Source: Rhodoferax sp. OV413
GTDB taxonomy: Bacteria; Pseudomonadota; Gammaproteobacteria; Burkholderiales; Burkholderiaceae_C
Reading direction: 5' to 3'
Length of the DNA: 64,000 nt
Assembly (NCBI RefSeq): GCF_900104385.1
Contig: NZ_FNJA01000001.1
Coordinates: 1-64,000 of the forward strand
Part shown: piece by piece, positions 9,081-18,018 of the stretch
Numbering within the stretch: the stretch's first letter is position 1
Layout of the letters: the number at the start of each line of letters is the position of its first letter
Translations under genes and position numbers: made by a program
The notes under the pieces: generated by a model
What the model was told of the DNA's origin: nothing
Database searches by the model: none
What the model saw: only the letters and a program-made list of their open reading frames with translations

Positions 9081-9803
9081 ATGCAGCGCTTCGACCGGAT
9101 CGACGCCCTGCGTGGGCTGGCCGTCGTGTGGATGACGGCCTTCCACTTCGGCTTTGATCTGGTCCATGCGGGGCTGTGGCAGCAGAACTTCTACGCCGAT
9201 CCGTTCTGGACCGGGCAGCGCACCGCCATCGTCAGCCTGTTCCTGTTCTGCGCAGGCCTGGGCCAGGCAGTGGCGGCGCAGCAGGCCGTTAGCTGGCCGC
9301 GTTTCTGGCGGCGCTGGGGCCAGGTGGCGGGCTGTGCGCTGCTGGTGTCGGCCGGTTCTGCCTTCATGTTTCCCAACAGCTGGATCTACTTTGGCGTGCT
9401 GCATGGCATCGCCGTGATGCTGGTGGTGGCGCGGCTGACGGCTGGCTGGGGCGTCTGGCTGTGGCCGCTGGGTGCACTGGCGATTGCTTCTAAATTCATA
9501 GCTGCTTACGCAATCAATATCAGCGCTACAGCCGTATTTTTTAACCAAAAGACGGTGAACTGGCTGGGCTGGATCACCCAGAAGCCCATCACCGAAGACT
9601 ATGTGCCCATCTTCCCCTGGCTGGGCGTGCTGTGGTGGGGCATGGCGGCCGGCTTCTGGCTGCTGCGCCACCGGCCGGCCTGGCTGCAAGGCGCTGCGCC
9701 GCGGCCGTTGGCCTGGCTGGGCCGCTGGAGCCTGCCGTACTACATGCTGCACCAGCCGCTGCTGATCGCCGCCATCACCGGATTCACCTGGTTCAAGACG
9801 TAA
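9081..9803 (+). CDS. DUF1624 / acetyltransferase-like membrane protein
   Basis: A 240 aa polytopic inner-membrane protein, starting with RFDRIDALRGLAVVWMTAFHF, the usual beginning of the DUF1624 family (related to heparan-alpha-glucosaminide N-acetyltransferases and OpgC-type acyltransferases). About seven hydrophobic segments are visible, and the end reads SLPYYMLHQPLLIA, also typical. Its biochemical role is unknown. It begins 8 bases after the second leuA and ends at a strong terminator, so it probably belongs to the leu transcript. Residues about 138-153 are encoded by an AT-rich copy of the interspersed repeat. Confidence 0.8.
   Translation: MQRFDRIDALRGLAVVWMTAFHFGFDLVHAGLWQQNFYADPFWTGQRTAIVSLFLFCAGLGQAVAAQQAVSWPRFWRRWGQVAGCALLVSAGSAFMFPNSWIYFGVLHGIAVMLVVARLTAGWGVWLWPLGALAIASKFIAAYAINISATAVFFNQKTVNWLGWITQKPITEDYVPIFPWLGVLWWGMAAGFWLLRHRPAWLQGAAPRPLAWLGRWSLPYYMLHQPLLIAAITGFTWFKT
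9495..9540 (+). repeat. Interspersed repeat (family A) inside a coding region
   Basis: The stretch contains CATAGCTGCTTACGC, an AT-rich middle and AGCGCTACAGCC, matching intergenic copies elsewhere in the window. It is in frame in the DUF1624 gene and encodes a FIAAYAINISAT-like segment in a membrane protein. Confidence 0.55.
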
Positions 9804-9827
9804 AAAAGCGGCCTAGGCCGCTTTTTT
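9802..9827. terminator. Bidirectional intrinsic terminator
   Basis: AAAAAAGCGGCC TA GGCCGCTTTTTT is a perfect palindrome between two convergent genes and can end transcription in both directions. Confidence 0.9.
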
Positions 9828-9845
9828 GTGGGCAAGCGCTAAGGC

Positions 9846-10631
9846 TTATTCCACCTTCGCTGCAGCGCGCAGTTCTTGCTGGAATGCGGCGAGCTTTTGC
9901 TGTTGCAATTGCTGACCAATTTGTGGCTTCACTTCTTCGAACTTGGGCAACTGGGCTTGGCGCTCGTCGTCCAGGCGGATGATGTGGTAGCCGAACTGGC
10001 TCTTCACCGGGGTGTCGGTGGTCTGGCCCTTTTTCAGCAGGATCAGGGCTTCGGTGAATTCCTTCACGTAGCTGCTGGGGTTGGCCCAGTCCAGATCGCC
10101 GCCCTTGGCGCCGGAGCCTGGGTCCTTGCTGGACTTCTTGGCGATGGCAGCAAAGTTGCCGCCTTTCTTCAGCTGGGCAATGATGGCCTTGGCTTCGGAT
10201 TCTTTTTCCACCAAGATGTGGCTGGCCTTGTATTCCTTGCCGCCGTTGGCCGCGACAAACTTGTCGTACTCGGCTTGCATGTCGGCGTCGGTCACGGGGT
10301 GGGTCTTTTGGTAGTCGGCGAACAGTTCGCGGATCAGCAGGGTCTGGCGGGCCAGATCCAGCTGGGTCTTGTAGCTGTCGGTGGCGTCCAGGCCGCGCTT
10401 TTGGGCTTCCTGCATGAAGACTTCACGCGCGATGACTTCTTCCTTGATCTGGCCTTCGAGTTCTGGCGTGATCTGGCGGCCCGACTGCGCGACCTGTTGG
10501 GCCAGCGTATCCACGCGGGATTTCGGGACTGCCTTGCCGTTCACGATGGCGACGTTCTGGGCGCTGGCCGACAAGGCCATGCCGCTCAGCAAAGCAGCGG
10601 CGACCATGGTGGATAACAGTGTTTTCTTCAT
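9846..10631 (-). CDS. Periplasmic parvulin-type peptidyl-prolyl isomerase
   Basis: A 261 aa PpiC/SurA-family foldase. A signal peptide (residues 1-24, cleavage after ASA) exports it to the periplasm. An N-terminal helical chaperone region follows (about 25-125), then a parvulin domain at about 133-230 (YKASHILV ... GGDLDW ... GYHIIRLDD). It should catalyse prolyl isomerisation and help fold exported proteins. It lies downstream of bolA with a 126-base gap holding a long hairpin, so it may be transcribed partly with that cluster. Confidence 0.9.
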   Translation of the reverse strand: MKKTLLSTMVAAALLSGMALSASAQNVAIVNGKAVPKSRVDTLAQQVAQSGRQITPELEGQIKEEVIAREVFMQEAQKRGLDATDSYKTQLDLARQTLLIRELFADYQKTHPVTDADMQAEYDKFVAANGGKEYKASHILVEKESEAKAIIAQLKKGGNFAAIAKKSSKDPGSGAKGGDLDWANPSSYVKEFTEALILLKKGQTTDTPVKSQFGYHIIRLDDERQAQLPKFEEVKPQIGQQLQQQKLAAFQQELRAAAKVE

Positions 10632-10713
10632 ACGTTTCCTAGGAGGGGGTTGGGAGTCGCCGATTCAGGATCGACTCTGATGGACAAGGTAAAAGGATGG
10701 CTTAACGTGAAAC

Positions 10714-10759
10714 AACTTTCATGACCCGGGGAGCTCTGCCCCCCAAGTACATGAAAGTT
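10714..10759. other. Long hairpin overlapping the bolA stop codon
   Basis: Perfect 10-base arms AACTTTCATG (10714-10723) and CATGAAAGTT (10750-10759) enclose a smaller GGGGAGC/GCCCC stem. It overlaps the bolA stop and lies between bolA and the isomerase gene. There is no clear T-run on the minus strand, so it may be an mRNA processing or protein-binding site. Confidence 0.5.
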
Positions 10760-11030
10760 AAAGCGCTTCAATCGCAATGGCGTGGACGCCCTGGTCGATG
10801 AAATCCTGCAGAGCATCATACACAAGGCGGTGACGCGCTACGCGGGACTGGCCCGTAAACAAAGGTGAAGCAATCCGCACCCGGAAATGGGTGCCGAAAC
10901 CGCTGCCGTTGGCGCCCGCATGGCCGGCGTGGGCCGCGCTTTCGTCCAGCACTTCGAGCTGGGTTGGGGCCAGTTTTTCGCGCAGGCGCTGCTCTAGCTG
11001 GGCGGCGCTGTGGCTGATCACATCGTTCAT
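10758..11030 (-). CDS. bolA: BolA family protein
   Basis: A 90 aa BolA/IbaG-type protein. The fold signature is visible in [48 protein letters not shown], with the helix-turn-helix-like segment and the conserved His and Arg. Family members work with monothiol glutaredoxins in Fe-S handling and affect envelope genes. It overlaps the upstream yciB gene by 4 bases (ATGA), showing translational coupling. Confidence 0.9.
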   Translation of the reverse strand: MNDVISHSAAQLEQRLREKLAPTQLEVLDESAAHAGHAGANGSGFGTHFRVRIASPLFTGQSRVARHRLVYDALQDFIDQGVHAIAIEAL

Positions 11031-11593
11031 ACGGTTTTATCCGATTCGGCCACTTCGGTGGCGGGCGTATCCGAGCCCAGGTAGCGCGAGATATACCAGC
11101 CCTGGCCGCCCATGAAGACCAGCGGGAACACATAGCCCCAGATCTTGAAGTTGATCCACTGGTCGGTGGTGTAGTAGGCCGCCACATAGCCGTTGACCGC
11201 CGCCATGAAAAAGCAGTACAGCATCCAGGCGACGTTCAGGCGCATCCACACCGCATCGGGCAGCTCCAGCTGGCTGCCCAGCATCAGCTTCAGGTAGTTC
11301 TTCTTCATTGGCCACATGGCGATGCCCATGGCCAGCGCCATGGCGATGTACAGCACGGTGGGCTTCCATTTGATGAAGGTTTCGTCCTGCAGGATCAGCG
11401 TCAGCGCGCCAAAACCCAGCACCATGCCCAAGGTAATCTTGTGCATGGTGGTCAGGCGCTTGTCGATGGCGTAGGTGACGGCCATTTGCACCACGGTGGC
11501 GCCCATCAGCACGCCGGTGGCGATGTAGATGGTGGTGAGTTTGTAGGCGCCGACGAACAGCAGAATGGGTAGGAAATCGAGCAGGGTTTTCAT
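11027..11593 (-). CDS. yciB: Septation protein A / inner membrane protein YciB
   Basis: A 188 aa inner-membrane protein of the YciB/IspZ family, needed for normal cell shape and septation in enterobacteria and Shigella. The start [18 protein letters not shown] is the typical family N-terminus, so the ATG at 11593 is chosen over an in-frame start 43 codons upstream. Five or so membrane helices follow, with the conserved FIKWKPT and WxxLN motifs. It lies 29 bases after msrB and overlaps bolA. Confidence 0.92.
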   Translation of the reverse strand: MKTLLDFLPILLFVGAYKLTTIYIATGVLMGATVVQMAVTYAIDKRLTTMHKITLGMVLGFGALTLILQDETFIKWKPTVLYIAMALAMGIAMWPMKKNYLKLMLGSQLELPDAVWMRLNVAWMLYCFFMAAVNGYVAAYYTTDQWINFKIWGYVFPLVFMGGQGWYISRYLGSDTPATEVAESDKTV

Positions 11594-11622
11594 GAAAAAG
11601 GCTTGGCAACAGACCCGGTAGC

Positions 11623-12033
11623 TTAACTGGCCTTGAAATCGAGCGATGCCGAGTTCATGCAGTAGCGCAGGCCGGTGGGCGAGGGGCCGTCTTCGAACAC
11701 ATGGCCCAGGTGGGCGCCGCATTCGGAGCAGACGGTTTCGACCCGGCGCATGCCGTGGCTGGTGTCGGTGATTTCTTCGATCGCGCCGGGTTCGGCCTCT
11801 TGCGAGAAGCTGGGCCAGCCGCAGCCGGCGTCGAACTTGGTGCTGGAGTCGAACAGCTTTGCGCCGCAGCAGATGCAGCGGTACTCGCCCTGCACCCAGT
11901 GCTGGTCGTATTTGCCGGTGTGCGGGCGCTCGGTGGCCGCATGGCGGGTGACCTGGAAGGCCGCGGGCTCAGCGCCTTTTTCGGCCAATACGGCTTTCCA
12001 TTCGGCGTCGGTTTTTTCAATTTTGTGGGTCAT
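11623..12033 (-). CDS. msrB: Peptide-methionine (R)-S-oxide reductase
   Basis: This 136 aa enzyme reduces methionine-R-sulfoxide in proteins. Two zinc-binding CxxC pairs are present (Cys53/Cys56 and Cys102/Cys105), and the catalytic cysteine is Cys125 in GLRYCMNS. There is no signal peptide, so it is cytoplasmic. Its start overlaps the selO stop by 4 bases, which couples the two redox-related genes tightly. Confidence 0.95.
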   Translation of the reverse strand: MTHKIEKTDAEWKAVLAEKGAEPAAFQVTRHAATERPHTGKYDQHWVQGEYRCICCGAKLFDSSTKFDAGCGWPSFSQEAEPGAIEEITDTSHGMRRVETVCSECGAHLGHVFEDGPSPTGLRYCMNSASLDFKAS

Positions 12034-13532
12034 GATGAACAGCTGATAGCGATGGAAGAAGCCCAGTCGGGCGGGAAGTCGGCGTAGGTGTCATACCCCG
12101 GATGTTCGTCAAATGGGGTCTCCAGCAGCGCCAACAAGGTGTGGACTCCGGAAAAGTCCTTTTGGTTCGCCAGGCGGATGGCTTGTTCGCCCAAATGGTT
12201 GCGCAACACCAACTTCGGGTTGGTTTTAAGCATTAAATTGCCCGCCAGCGCAGTATCTATCTGCGCAAGCCGCTCTTGATACTGTAGCAACCAGGCGTCC
12301 AACGCGTCACGGTCCACCAGCATGTCGCGCACCGCGTCAGGCGTGGTACCCGGGGTTTTGGCCACCCAGTGGCTGAGGCGGCGCCAGAAGATGCTGAAGT
12401 CCACATGCTCCTGGGCCAGCAGCTGCAGAATGCCCTCGGCCAGCGCTTGGTCGCCCGGCTGCGCGTCCGGCAGGCCCAGCTTGGCGCGCAGGCGGCGGGC
12501 CATGGCTTCGGGGTAGATGGTTTTATAGCTTTCCAGCGCGGCCAGGGCGTGGTCGCGCTCGCCTATCAGCGGCAGCAGCGCCTGGCCCAGGCAGAACAAA
12601 TTCCAGTGGCCGATGTTGGGCTGCTGGTCGTAGGCATAGCGGCCCTGGTCGTCGCTGTGGTTGCAGATGTGGTCGGGGTTGTAGCCGTCGAGAAACTGGA
12701 ACGGCCCGTAGTCCAGGGTCAGGCCCAGGATGCTCATATTGTCGGTATTCATCACGCCGTGGCAGAAGCCCACCGCCTGCCACTGGGCGATCAGCTCGGC
12801 GGTGCGCGCGGTCACCGCCTGCAGCAGGGCCGCATACGGGTTGCCGCCAAAGGCCTGGCTGTGCCGACACTCGGGGTAGTACTGATCGATCACAAAGTCG
12901 GCCAGTTGGCGCAGCGGCTCCAGCTGGTTGCGCGCGGCAAAGTGTTCGAAATGGCCAAAGCGGATGAAGCTGGGCGCCACCCGGGTCACCACCGAGGCGG
13001 TTTCCATGGTTTCGCGGCGCACCGGCGCATCCGAGCCGGTGATGCACAGCGCCCGCGACGTAGCAATGCCCAGGCCGTGCATGGCCTCGCTGCACAAAAA
13101 CTCGCGGATGCTGGAGCGCAGCACGGCCCGGCCGTCGCCCATGCGCGAATACGGCGTGCGGCCCGCGCCCTTGAATTGCAGCTCCAGCCCCTGGCCGTTG
13201 GCGGCCAGCACCTCGCCCAGCAGGATGGCCCGGCCGTCGCCCAGCTGCCCGGCCCATTGGCCGAACTGGTGGCCGCTGTAGACGCTGGCCAGGGTCTGGC
13301 TGCCGCGGATGGGGGTGTTGCCGGTGAAGGCCTGTGCGCCGGCGTCGGAGCTAAGCCAACTGGGGTCCAAGCCCAGCTCGCGCGCCATCGCGGCACTGTG
13401 GCCTACCCAGTAGGGAGCGGGCAGGGGAGTCGGCTGCAGGTTCGTATAAAAATTGCTGCCCAGGCCGGCAAAGCGGTTGCGCCAGGTCAGGCCCAGATCG
13501 AGGTCTAGTGGAGTCTCAACGGCAATATTCAT
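12030..13532 (-). CDS. selO: Protein adenylyltransferase SelO (YdiU/UPF0061)
   Basis: A 500 aa pseudokinase-fold enzyme that transfers AMP from ATP to Ser/Thr/Tyr of target proteins, known to affect glutathionylation during oxidative stress. The family motifs [20 protein letters not shown] and [20 protein letters not shown] are present. The extreme C-terminus is Cys-Ser-Ser, matching the redox-active tail that in animals contains selenocysteine (Sec-Ser-Ser). It heads the selO-msrB-yciB-bolA series, which makes a joint role in oxidative stress plausible. Confidence 0.95.
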   Translation of the reverse strand: MNIAVETPLDLDLGLTWRNRFAGLGSNFYTNLQPTPLPAPYWVGHSAAMARELGLDPSWLSSDAGAQAFTGNTPIRGSQTLASVYSGHQFGQWAGQLGDGRAILLGEVLAANGQGLELQFKGAGRTPYSRMGDGRAVLRSSIREFLCSEAMHGLGIATSRALCITGSDAPVRRETMETASVVTRVAPSFIRFGHFEHFAARNQLEPLRQLADFVIDQYYPECRHSQAFGGNPYAALLQAVTARTAELIAQWQAVGFCHGVMNTDNMSILGLTLDYGPFQFLDGYNPDHICNHSDDQGRYAYDQQPNIGHWNLFCLGQALLPLIGERDHALAALESYKTIYPEAMARRLRAKLGLPDAQPGDQALAEGILQLLAQEHVDFSIFWRRLSHWVAKTPGTTPDAVRDMLVDRDALDAWLLQYQERLAQIDTALAGNLMLKTNPKLVLRNHLGEQAIRLANQKDFSGVHTLLALLETPFDEHPGYDTYADFPPDWASSIAISCSS

Positions 13533-13650
13533 CGCTAGATTGTCCCGCAGATGCCACGGGACGCGCTGGCGACACCCTGCGGGTCAACACTGGGACCAGG
13601 GAGACTGGCGTTGGGCAATACTGGAATCCATACCAAAGAGGAGTAGACCG

Positions 13651-15282
13651 ATGCTGGGCCTGATGCAAAACCAACCCCTGCTGATCTCGACGCTGATCGC
13701 ATTTGCCGACCGCCACCATGGCGATGCCGAAATCGTTTCGCGCCGGGTCGAGGGCGACATCCACCGCACGACCTACCGCCAGGTGGCTGCCCGCGCCCGA
13801 CAGGTTGCGAATGCGCTCGACGGCCTGGGCCTGGGCTTCAGCGACCGCGTGGCCACCCTGGCCTGGAACGGCTACCGGCACCTGGAGCTGTACTTCGGCG
13901 TCAGCGGCTCGGGCCGGGTGCTGCACACCATCAACCCGCGTCTGCACCCCGATCAGATCGCCTGGATCACCCAGCACGCCGAAGACCGGGTGCTGTGCTT
14001 CGACGCCACCTTCTTGCCGCTGGTCCAGGCGGTGCACGCGCGTTGCCCTACGGTGCAGCACTGGGTGATGCTCTGCGATGCCGACAAGCTGCCGGCCGAC
14101 ACCGGCATCCCCGGCCTGCTGAGTTACGAGGCTTGGATAACCGCGGCCTCCAGCAGCTACGACTGGCCGGTGTTCGACGAAAACACTGCCTCCAGCATGT
14201 GCTACACCAGCGGCACCACCGGCGACCCCAAGGCTGCGCTGTACAGCCACCGCTCCACCACCTTGCATGCCTACGCCGCCGCCTTGCCCGATGCCATGGA
14301 CATCAGCGCGCGCGATGCGGTGCTGCCGGTCGTGCCCATGTTCCACGTCAACGCCTGGGGCATTCCGTACAGCGCGGCGCTGACCGGCTGCAAGCTGGTG
14401 TTCCCCGGCCCGGCGATGGACGGCAAATCCATCTACGAGCTGATCGAGGCCGAAAAGGTGACCTTCGCCGCCGGCGTACCCACCGTCTGGCAGATGCTGC
14501 TCGGCCATATGCAGCCGGCCGGCCTGCGCTTCAGCAGCCTGCAGCGCACGGTGATTGGCGGCTCGGCCTGCCCGCCGGCCATGGTCAACGCGTTCCAGAA
14601 CACCTATGGCGTGGAAGTGCTGCACGCCTGGGGCATGACCGAAATTTCACCCCTGGGAACCCTCTGCAGCTTGAAGAACAAGCACCTGCTGCTATCTAAA
14701 GAGGAGCAAATGGCGATCCGCCTGAAGCAGGGGCGTGCGGTTTACGGCGTGGACATGCAGATCGTCGACGGCGACGGCCAGCCGCTGCCGCACGACGGCG
14801 TGGCCGCCGGCGACCTGCTGGTCAAGGGCCCGTGGATCGTGGCCGACTATTACAAAAGCCAGGTGCCCAGCCCGCTGGTGGACGGCTGGTTCCCCACCGG
14901 CGACGTGGCCACCATCGACGCCGATGGCTACCTGCAGATCACCGACCGCAGCAAGGACGTGATCAAGTCGGGCGGCGAATGGATCAGCTCGATCGCGGTG
15001 GAAAACATCGCCGTCGCCCACCCGGCCGTCGCCATGGCGGCCTGCATCGGCATCAAGCACCCCAAGTGGGACGAGCGGCCCATCGTGGTGGTAGTGAAGA
15101 AGCCCGGCGCCGAGCTCACGGCCGCTGAGCTGCTGCAGTTCTACGAGGGCAAAACCGCCAAGTGGCAGATCCCCGACGATGTGGTGTTCGTCGACGCGAT
15201 CCCGCTGGGCGCTACCGGCAAGATGCAGAAGATGCGCTTGCGCGAGCAGCTGAAGGACTACCGCCTGCCCGGCAGCTCTTAA
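13651..15282 (+). CDS. Long/medium-chain fatty acid--CoA ligase (AMP-forming)
   Basis: A 543 aa acyl-adenylate enzyme resembling AlkK-type ligases. The P-loop-like motif YTSGTTGDPKAALYSHRS, the HAWGMTE motif (near residue 330), the GWFPTGDVATID motif and the C-terminal catalytic Lys region GATGKMQKMRLRE are visible. It activates a fatty or other carboxylic acid to its CoA ester. The ATG at 13651 has GAGGAG upstream; the frame runs open further but those residues overlap the selO promoter region. A small oddity is Ala in place of the usual Gly after PK in the phosphate-binding motif. Confidence 0.88.
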   Translation: MLGLMQNQPLLISTLIAFADRHHGDAEIVSRRVEGDIHRTTYRQVAARARQVANALDGLGLGFSDRVATLAWNGYRHLELYFGVSGSGRVLHTINPRLHPDQIAWITQHAEDRVLCFDATFLPLVQAVHARCPTVQHWVMLCDADKLPADTGIPGLLSYEAWITAASSSYDWPVFDENTASSMCYTSGTTGDPKAALYSHRSTTLHAYAAALPDAMDISARDAVLPVVPMFHVNAWGIPYSAALTGCKLVFPGPAMDGKSIYELIEAEKVTFAAGVPTVWQMLLGHMQPAGLRFSSLQRTVIGGSACPPAMVNAFQNTYGVEVLHAWGMTEISPLGTLCSLKNKHLLLSKEEQMAIRLKQGRAVYGVDMQIVDGDGQPLPHDGVAAGDLLVKGPWIVADYYKSQVPSPLVDGWFPTGDVATIDADGYLQITDRSKDVIKSGGEWISSIAVENIAVAHPAVAMAACIGIKHPKWDERPIVVVVKKPGAELTAAELLQFYEGKTAKWQIPDDVVFVDAIPLGATGKMQKMRLREQLKDYRLPGSS

Positions 15283-15284
15283 AT

Positions 15285-15345
15285 TAAGTGCCAAATAGGC
15301 CGCTGGCGCAGTATCTAACTGCGCCAGCAGCTATGGATATAGGAG
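15285..15345 (-). repeat. Interspersed repeat (family A)
   Basis: On the minus strand it reads CATAGCTGCTGGCGC, a central segment, then CTGCGCCAGCGGCC. It sits between two convergent genes and could form a hairpin through the GCGCAG/CTGCGC arms. Confidence 0.6.
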
Positions 15346-15360
15346 CGTATTCCGAATAAC

Positions 15361-15768
15361 TCAGGGCGTGGCCGGCACGACTTCCACCTGGTTGTATTCG
15401 CGCAAGATGCCACCGCCAGCCACGCTGCCCGAGCTGTTGCCCTGGCCCATCATGCGGGCACGACAGGCGGTTTGGTCGTCGGGCGGCAGCTTTTCGCAGC
15501 GGGCCATGGCGTTGGCCAGCAATGTGTCGGCCGACAGGCTGCGGCGGCTTTTGTCGGTACGGGCATTGCGGGCTTCTTCCAGACAGGTCGCCAGGCTCTG
15601 CGGCGTGTGGCCGCTGCGGCAGGCGCGCACTTCGTCCTGGTAGTTGCCGGATGCGTCGATGCTGACTTGGGCCGTGGCGGCCGTGACCGCAAACAGTGCG
15701 ATAGCGGCAAAGTACATATAACTACGGCGTGCTGATGTATGGGTGGAGATGTCTGCAGGGTGCGGCAT
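15361..15768 (-). CDS. Small secreted or membrane-anchored protein, unknown function
   Basis: A 135 aa protein starting at an ATG with a strong GGAGG site. A hydrophobic segment at about residues 16-34 (SYMYFAAIALFAVTAATAQ) looks like a signal peptide after a long n-region. The mature part contains four cysteines (including YQDEVRACRSG, ATCLEEARNARTD, RCEKLPPDDQTACRARM), suggesting two disulfides, and ends in a flexible Gly/Ser and hydrophobic tail. I recognise the general look of conserved Burkholderiales periplasmic proteins but cannot assign a function. Confidence 0.65.
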   Translation of the reverse strand: MPHPADISTHTSARRSYMYFAAIALFAVTAATAQVSIDASGNYQDEVRACRSGHTPQSLATCLEEARNARTDKSRRSLSADTLLANAMARCEKLPPDDQTACRARMMGQGNSSGSVAGGGILREYNQVEVVPATP

Positions 15769-16016
15769 GGTGTGCGCCTCCAAAGCTTTTAGGGTGGACC
15801 CAGTATGGTTTCCGCCTTGCGCGCGCGCTGCCAGACAGTGCGACGTGCTGCGGGGCGCCATTTTCTGAAGGCCTTGTAGGCCTATTCCTGCGTACGGTGG
15901 CGCACAGACGCCGGCCGTCGCCGGCCGCTAGGCTGCAGATGCACTATTTGAAAAGGAATGCATGTGTTCTGCGCTAGCTCAAATGCACACGCATGTCCTG
16001 CTGTGAAACTCAAATA

Positions 16017-17177
16017 ATGGCAAATCTCAACCCCACGCCCGTGTCCCTGACGACCGCAGCGGCCGCCATCGCGCAACCGACTCCGCAAAGCCTGGTTTTG
16101 TCGGGCGCCTGGACTGCGGCCGGCCTGCAGGCCAACATGTTGCAGCAGCTGGATGCCGTGCAACTCTCCGCAGCGACCGCGCTCCGGGTCGATGCTGCGC
16201 AGGTGGCGGCACTGGATTCCGCCGGGGCCTGGGTGCTGCAAAAGCTGCTGCTGCGCTTGCGCAGCCAGGGCAGCGCGGTGGATCTGCAGGGCTTGGGCGC
16301 GCCGTTTTCCCGCTTGCTGGACTTTGTTGCGCAGCAAGTGGCCAACCAGGCCCGCAAGCCATTGCCCCCGCCGCTGCCCCAGCCCGGGGTGCTGGAAAGT
16401 GTTGGCCGCAGCACGGTAGAGGCCGCTGAGCAAGCCCTGGCACTGCTGGGCTTCATGGGTGAAACCGCGGTGGCCCTGGCCCGCTGCGTTGTGCAGCCCA
16501 GGCGGTTTCGCTGGCGCTCGGTTTTGGTCAACATCCGTATCGCGGGGTTTGACGCTCTGCCCATCGTCGGGTTGCTGGCTTTTTTGCTGGGCATTGTGGT
16601 GGCCTACCAGAGTGCCGACCAGTTGCGGCAGTACGGCGCCAACATCTTTATCGTGGACATCGTGGGCCTGTCGATGCTGCGCGAGTTTGCGCCCTTGATC
16701 GCTGCCATCATCGTGGCCGGCCGATCCGGCTCGGCCTATGCCGCGCAGATCGGCACCATGGTGGTGACCGAAGAGGTGGATGCCTTGCGCACCCTGGGCA
16801 TAGCGCCGGTGGAGCTGCTGGTGCTGCCCAAGCTGATCGCCTTGGCGGTTGCGCTGCCGCCGTTGACGATGTTTGCCGATGTGCTCAGCGTGCTGGGCGG
16901 CATGGTGATGGCGCGCGCGCAGCTGGATGTGGGTTTTGCCGAGTTTCTGGACCGCTTTGTCAAAGCCGTCAGCGCCACCTCGTACATGGTGGGTGTGGGC
17001 AAAGCCCCGGTGTTTGCCGCCATCATCGCGGTGGTTGGCTGCTTTCAGGGGTTTCGCACCCGCGGTGGCGCCGAGAGCGTGGGCCGCCAGACCACACGCA
17101 GCGTGGTGCAGTCCATCTTTCTGGTGATCGTGGCCGATGCTTTGTTCTCCATCATCTTCAGCGTGCTGGACCTCTGA
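16017..17177 (+). CDS. MlaE-family ABC permease with N-terminal STAS domain
   Basis: A 386 aa permease for a phospholipid-type ABC importer. Residues about 20-95 look like a STAS (MlaB-like) domain (LVLSGAWTAAGL ... DAAQVAALDSAGAWVLQKLL), and residues 140-385 form the MlaE permease domain with about five helices and the EFAPLIAAIIVAGRSGSAYAAQ motif. Fusion of STAS and permease replaces the separate MlaB protein. The ATG at 16017 or one 8 codons upstream could be used; neither has a clear ribosome site. It is first in a four-gene MCE operon. Confidence 0.88.
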   Translation: MANLNPTPVSLTTAAAAIAQPTPQSLVLSGAWTAAGLQANMLQQLDAVQLSAATALRVDAAQVAALDSAGAWVLQKLLLRLRSQGSAVDLQGLGAPFSRLLDFVAQQVANQARKPLPPPLPQPGVLESVGRSTVEAAEQALALLGFMGETAVALARCVVQPRRFRWRSVLVNIRIAGFDALPIVGLLAFLLGIVVAYQSADQLRQYGANIFIVDIVGLSMLREFAPLIAAIIVAGRSGSAYAAQIGTMVVTEEVDALRTLGIAPVELLVLPKLIALAVALPPLTMFADVLSVLGGMVMARAQLDVGFAEFLDRFVKAVSATSYMVGVGKAPVFAAIIAVVGCFQGFRTRGGAESVGRQTTRSVVQSIFLVIVADALFSIIFSVLDL

Positions 17178-17178
17178 T

Positions 17179-18018
17179 ATGCCAACCACTCCCGCAGAAG
17201 ATGGCCTGGTGATCGAGATGCGCAATGTTGCGACGCGCTTCGGCGCGCACACCGTGCATACCGATGTGAACCTGGGCATCCGCAAGGCCGAGATATTCGC
17301 CTTGATTGGCGGCAGTGGTTCGGGCAAATCTACCTTGTTGCGCGAAATGGTTTTGCTGCAGCGCCCCAGCGCCGGCTCGGTCAAGGTGCTGGGCATGGAC
17401 TTGCTCAGCATCGGCGATGGCGATGCCCTGGCGCTGTGCCGCCGTTGGGGTGTGATGTTCCAGCATGGCGGTTTGTTCGGCGCTCTGACGGTGGGTGACA
17501 ACATCGGCTTGCCGCTGCGCGAACATACCCAGCTGCCGCCGGCCCTGATTGCGGAAATCGCCGCGACCAAGCTGGCGATGGTCGGCCTGGCGCCCGAGGT
17601 GGCAGCCCAGTATCCGGCCGAGCTCAGCGGCGGCATGCTCAAGCGTGCGGCGCTGGCGCGGGCCCTGGCCCTCGACCCCGAACTGCTGTTTCTGGACGAG
17701 CCGACTGCCGGCCTGGACCCGGTCAGTGCGGCCGGCGTGGACGCCTTGGTGCTGCAGTTGCGCGGGCTGTTTGGCCTGACCATCGTGATGGTGACCCACG
17801 ATCTCGACCTGCTGTGGCAGGTAGCCGACCGGGTGGCCGTGCTGGCCCAGGGCACGGTGCAAGCCATAGGTTCGATGGCCGAGCTGTCGCAGCTGGACAA
17901 CCCGGCGATCCGGCCCTTTTTTGACGGTCCGCGCAGCCGGGCAGTGCAAGCGCAGGCCGGAGAGGCCGAACAGCCCGCAGGCGGCACAACCAGGAGCACA
18001 CCATCGAAACCAAAGTGA
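17179..18018 (+). CDS. MCE-system ABC transporter ATP-binding protein (MlaF-like)
   Basis: A 279 aa ATPase that powers the MlaE-type permease. Walker A is GGSGSGKST (residues 44-52), the Q-loop lies in VMFQHGGLFGAL, the signature is LSGGMLKRAALARALA, and Walker B is LLFLDEPTAGLDP. The C-terminal tail is rich in Ala/Gln/Pro. It starts one base after the permease stop codon. Its stop overlaps the beginning of the MCE gene. Confidence 0.92.
   Translation: MPTTPAEDGLVIEMRNVATRFGAHTVHTDVNLGIRKAEIFALIGGSGSGKSTLLREMVLLQRPSAGSVKVLGMDLLSIGDGDALALCRRWGVMFQHGGLFGALTVGDNIGLPLREHTQLPPALIAEIAATKLAMVGLAPEVAAQYPAELSGGMLKRAALARALALDPELLFLDEPTAGLDPVSAAGVDALVLQLRGLFGLTIVMVTHDLDLLWQVADRVAVLAQGTVQAIGSMAELSQLDNPAIRPFFDGPRSRAVQAQAGEAEQPAGGTTRSTPSKPK

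Noticed and set aside
12520-12555. Repeat-like TTTATAGCTTTCCAGCGCGG in selO
   Set aside because: Only the left half resembles the family, and the encoded residues are ordinary for SelO.
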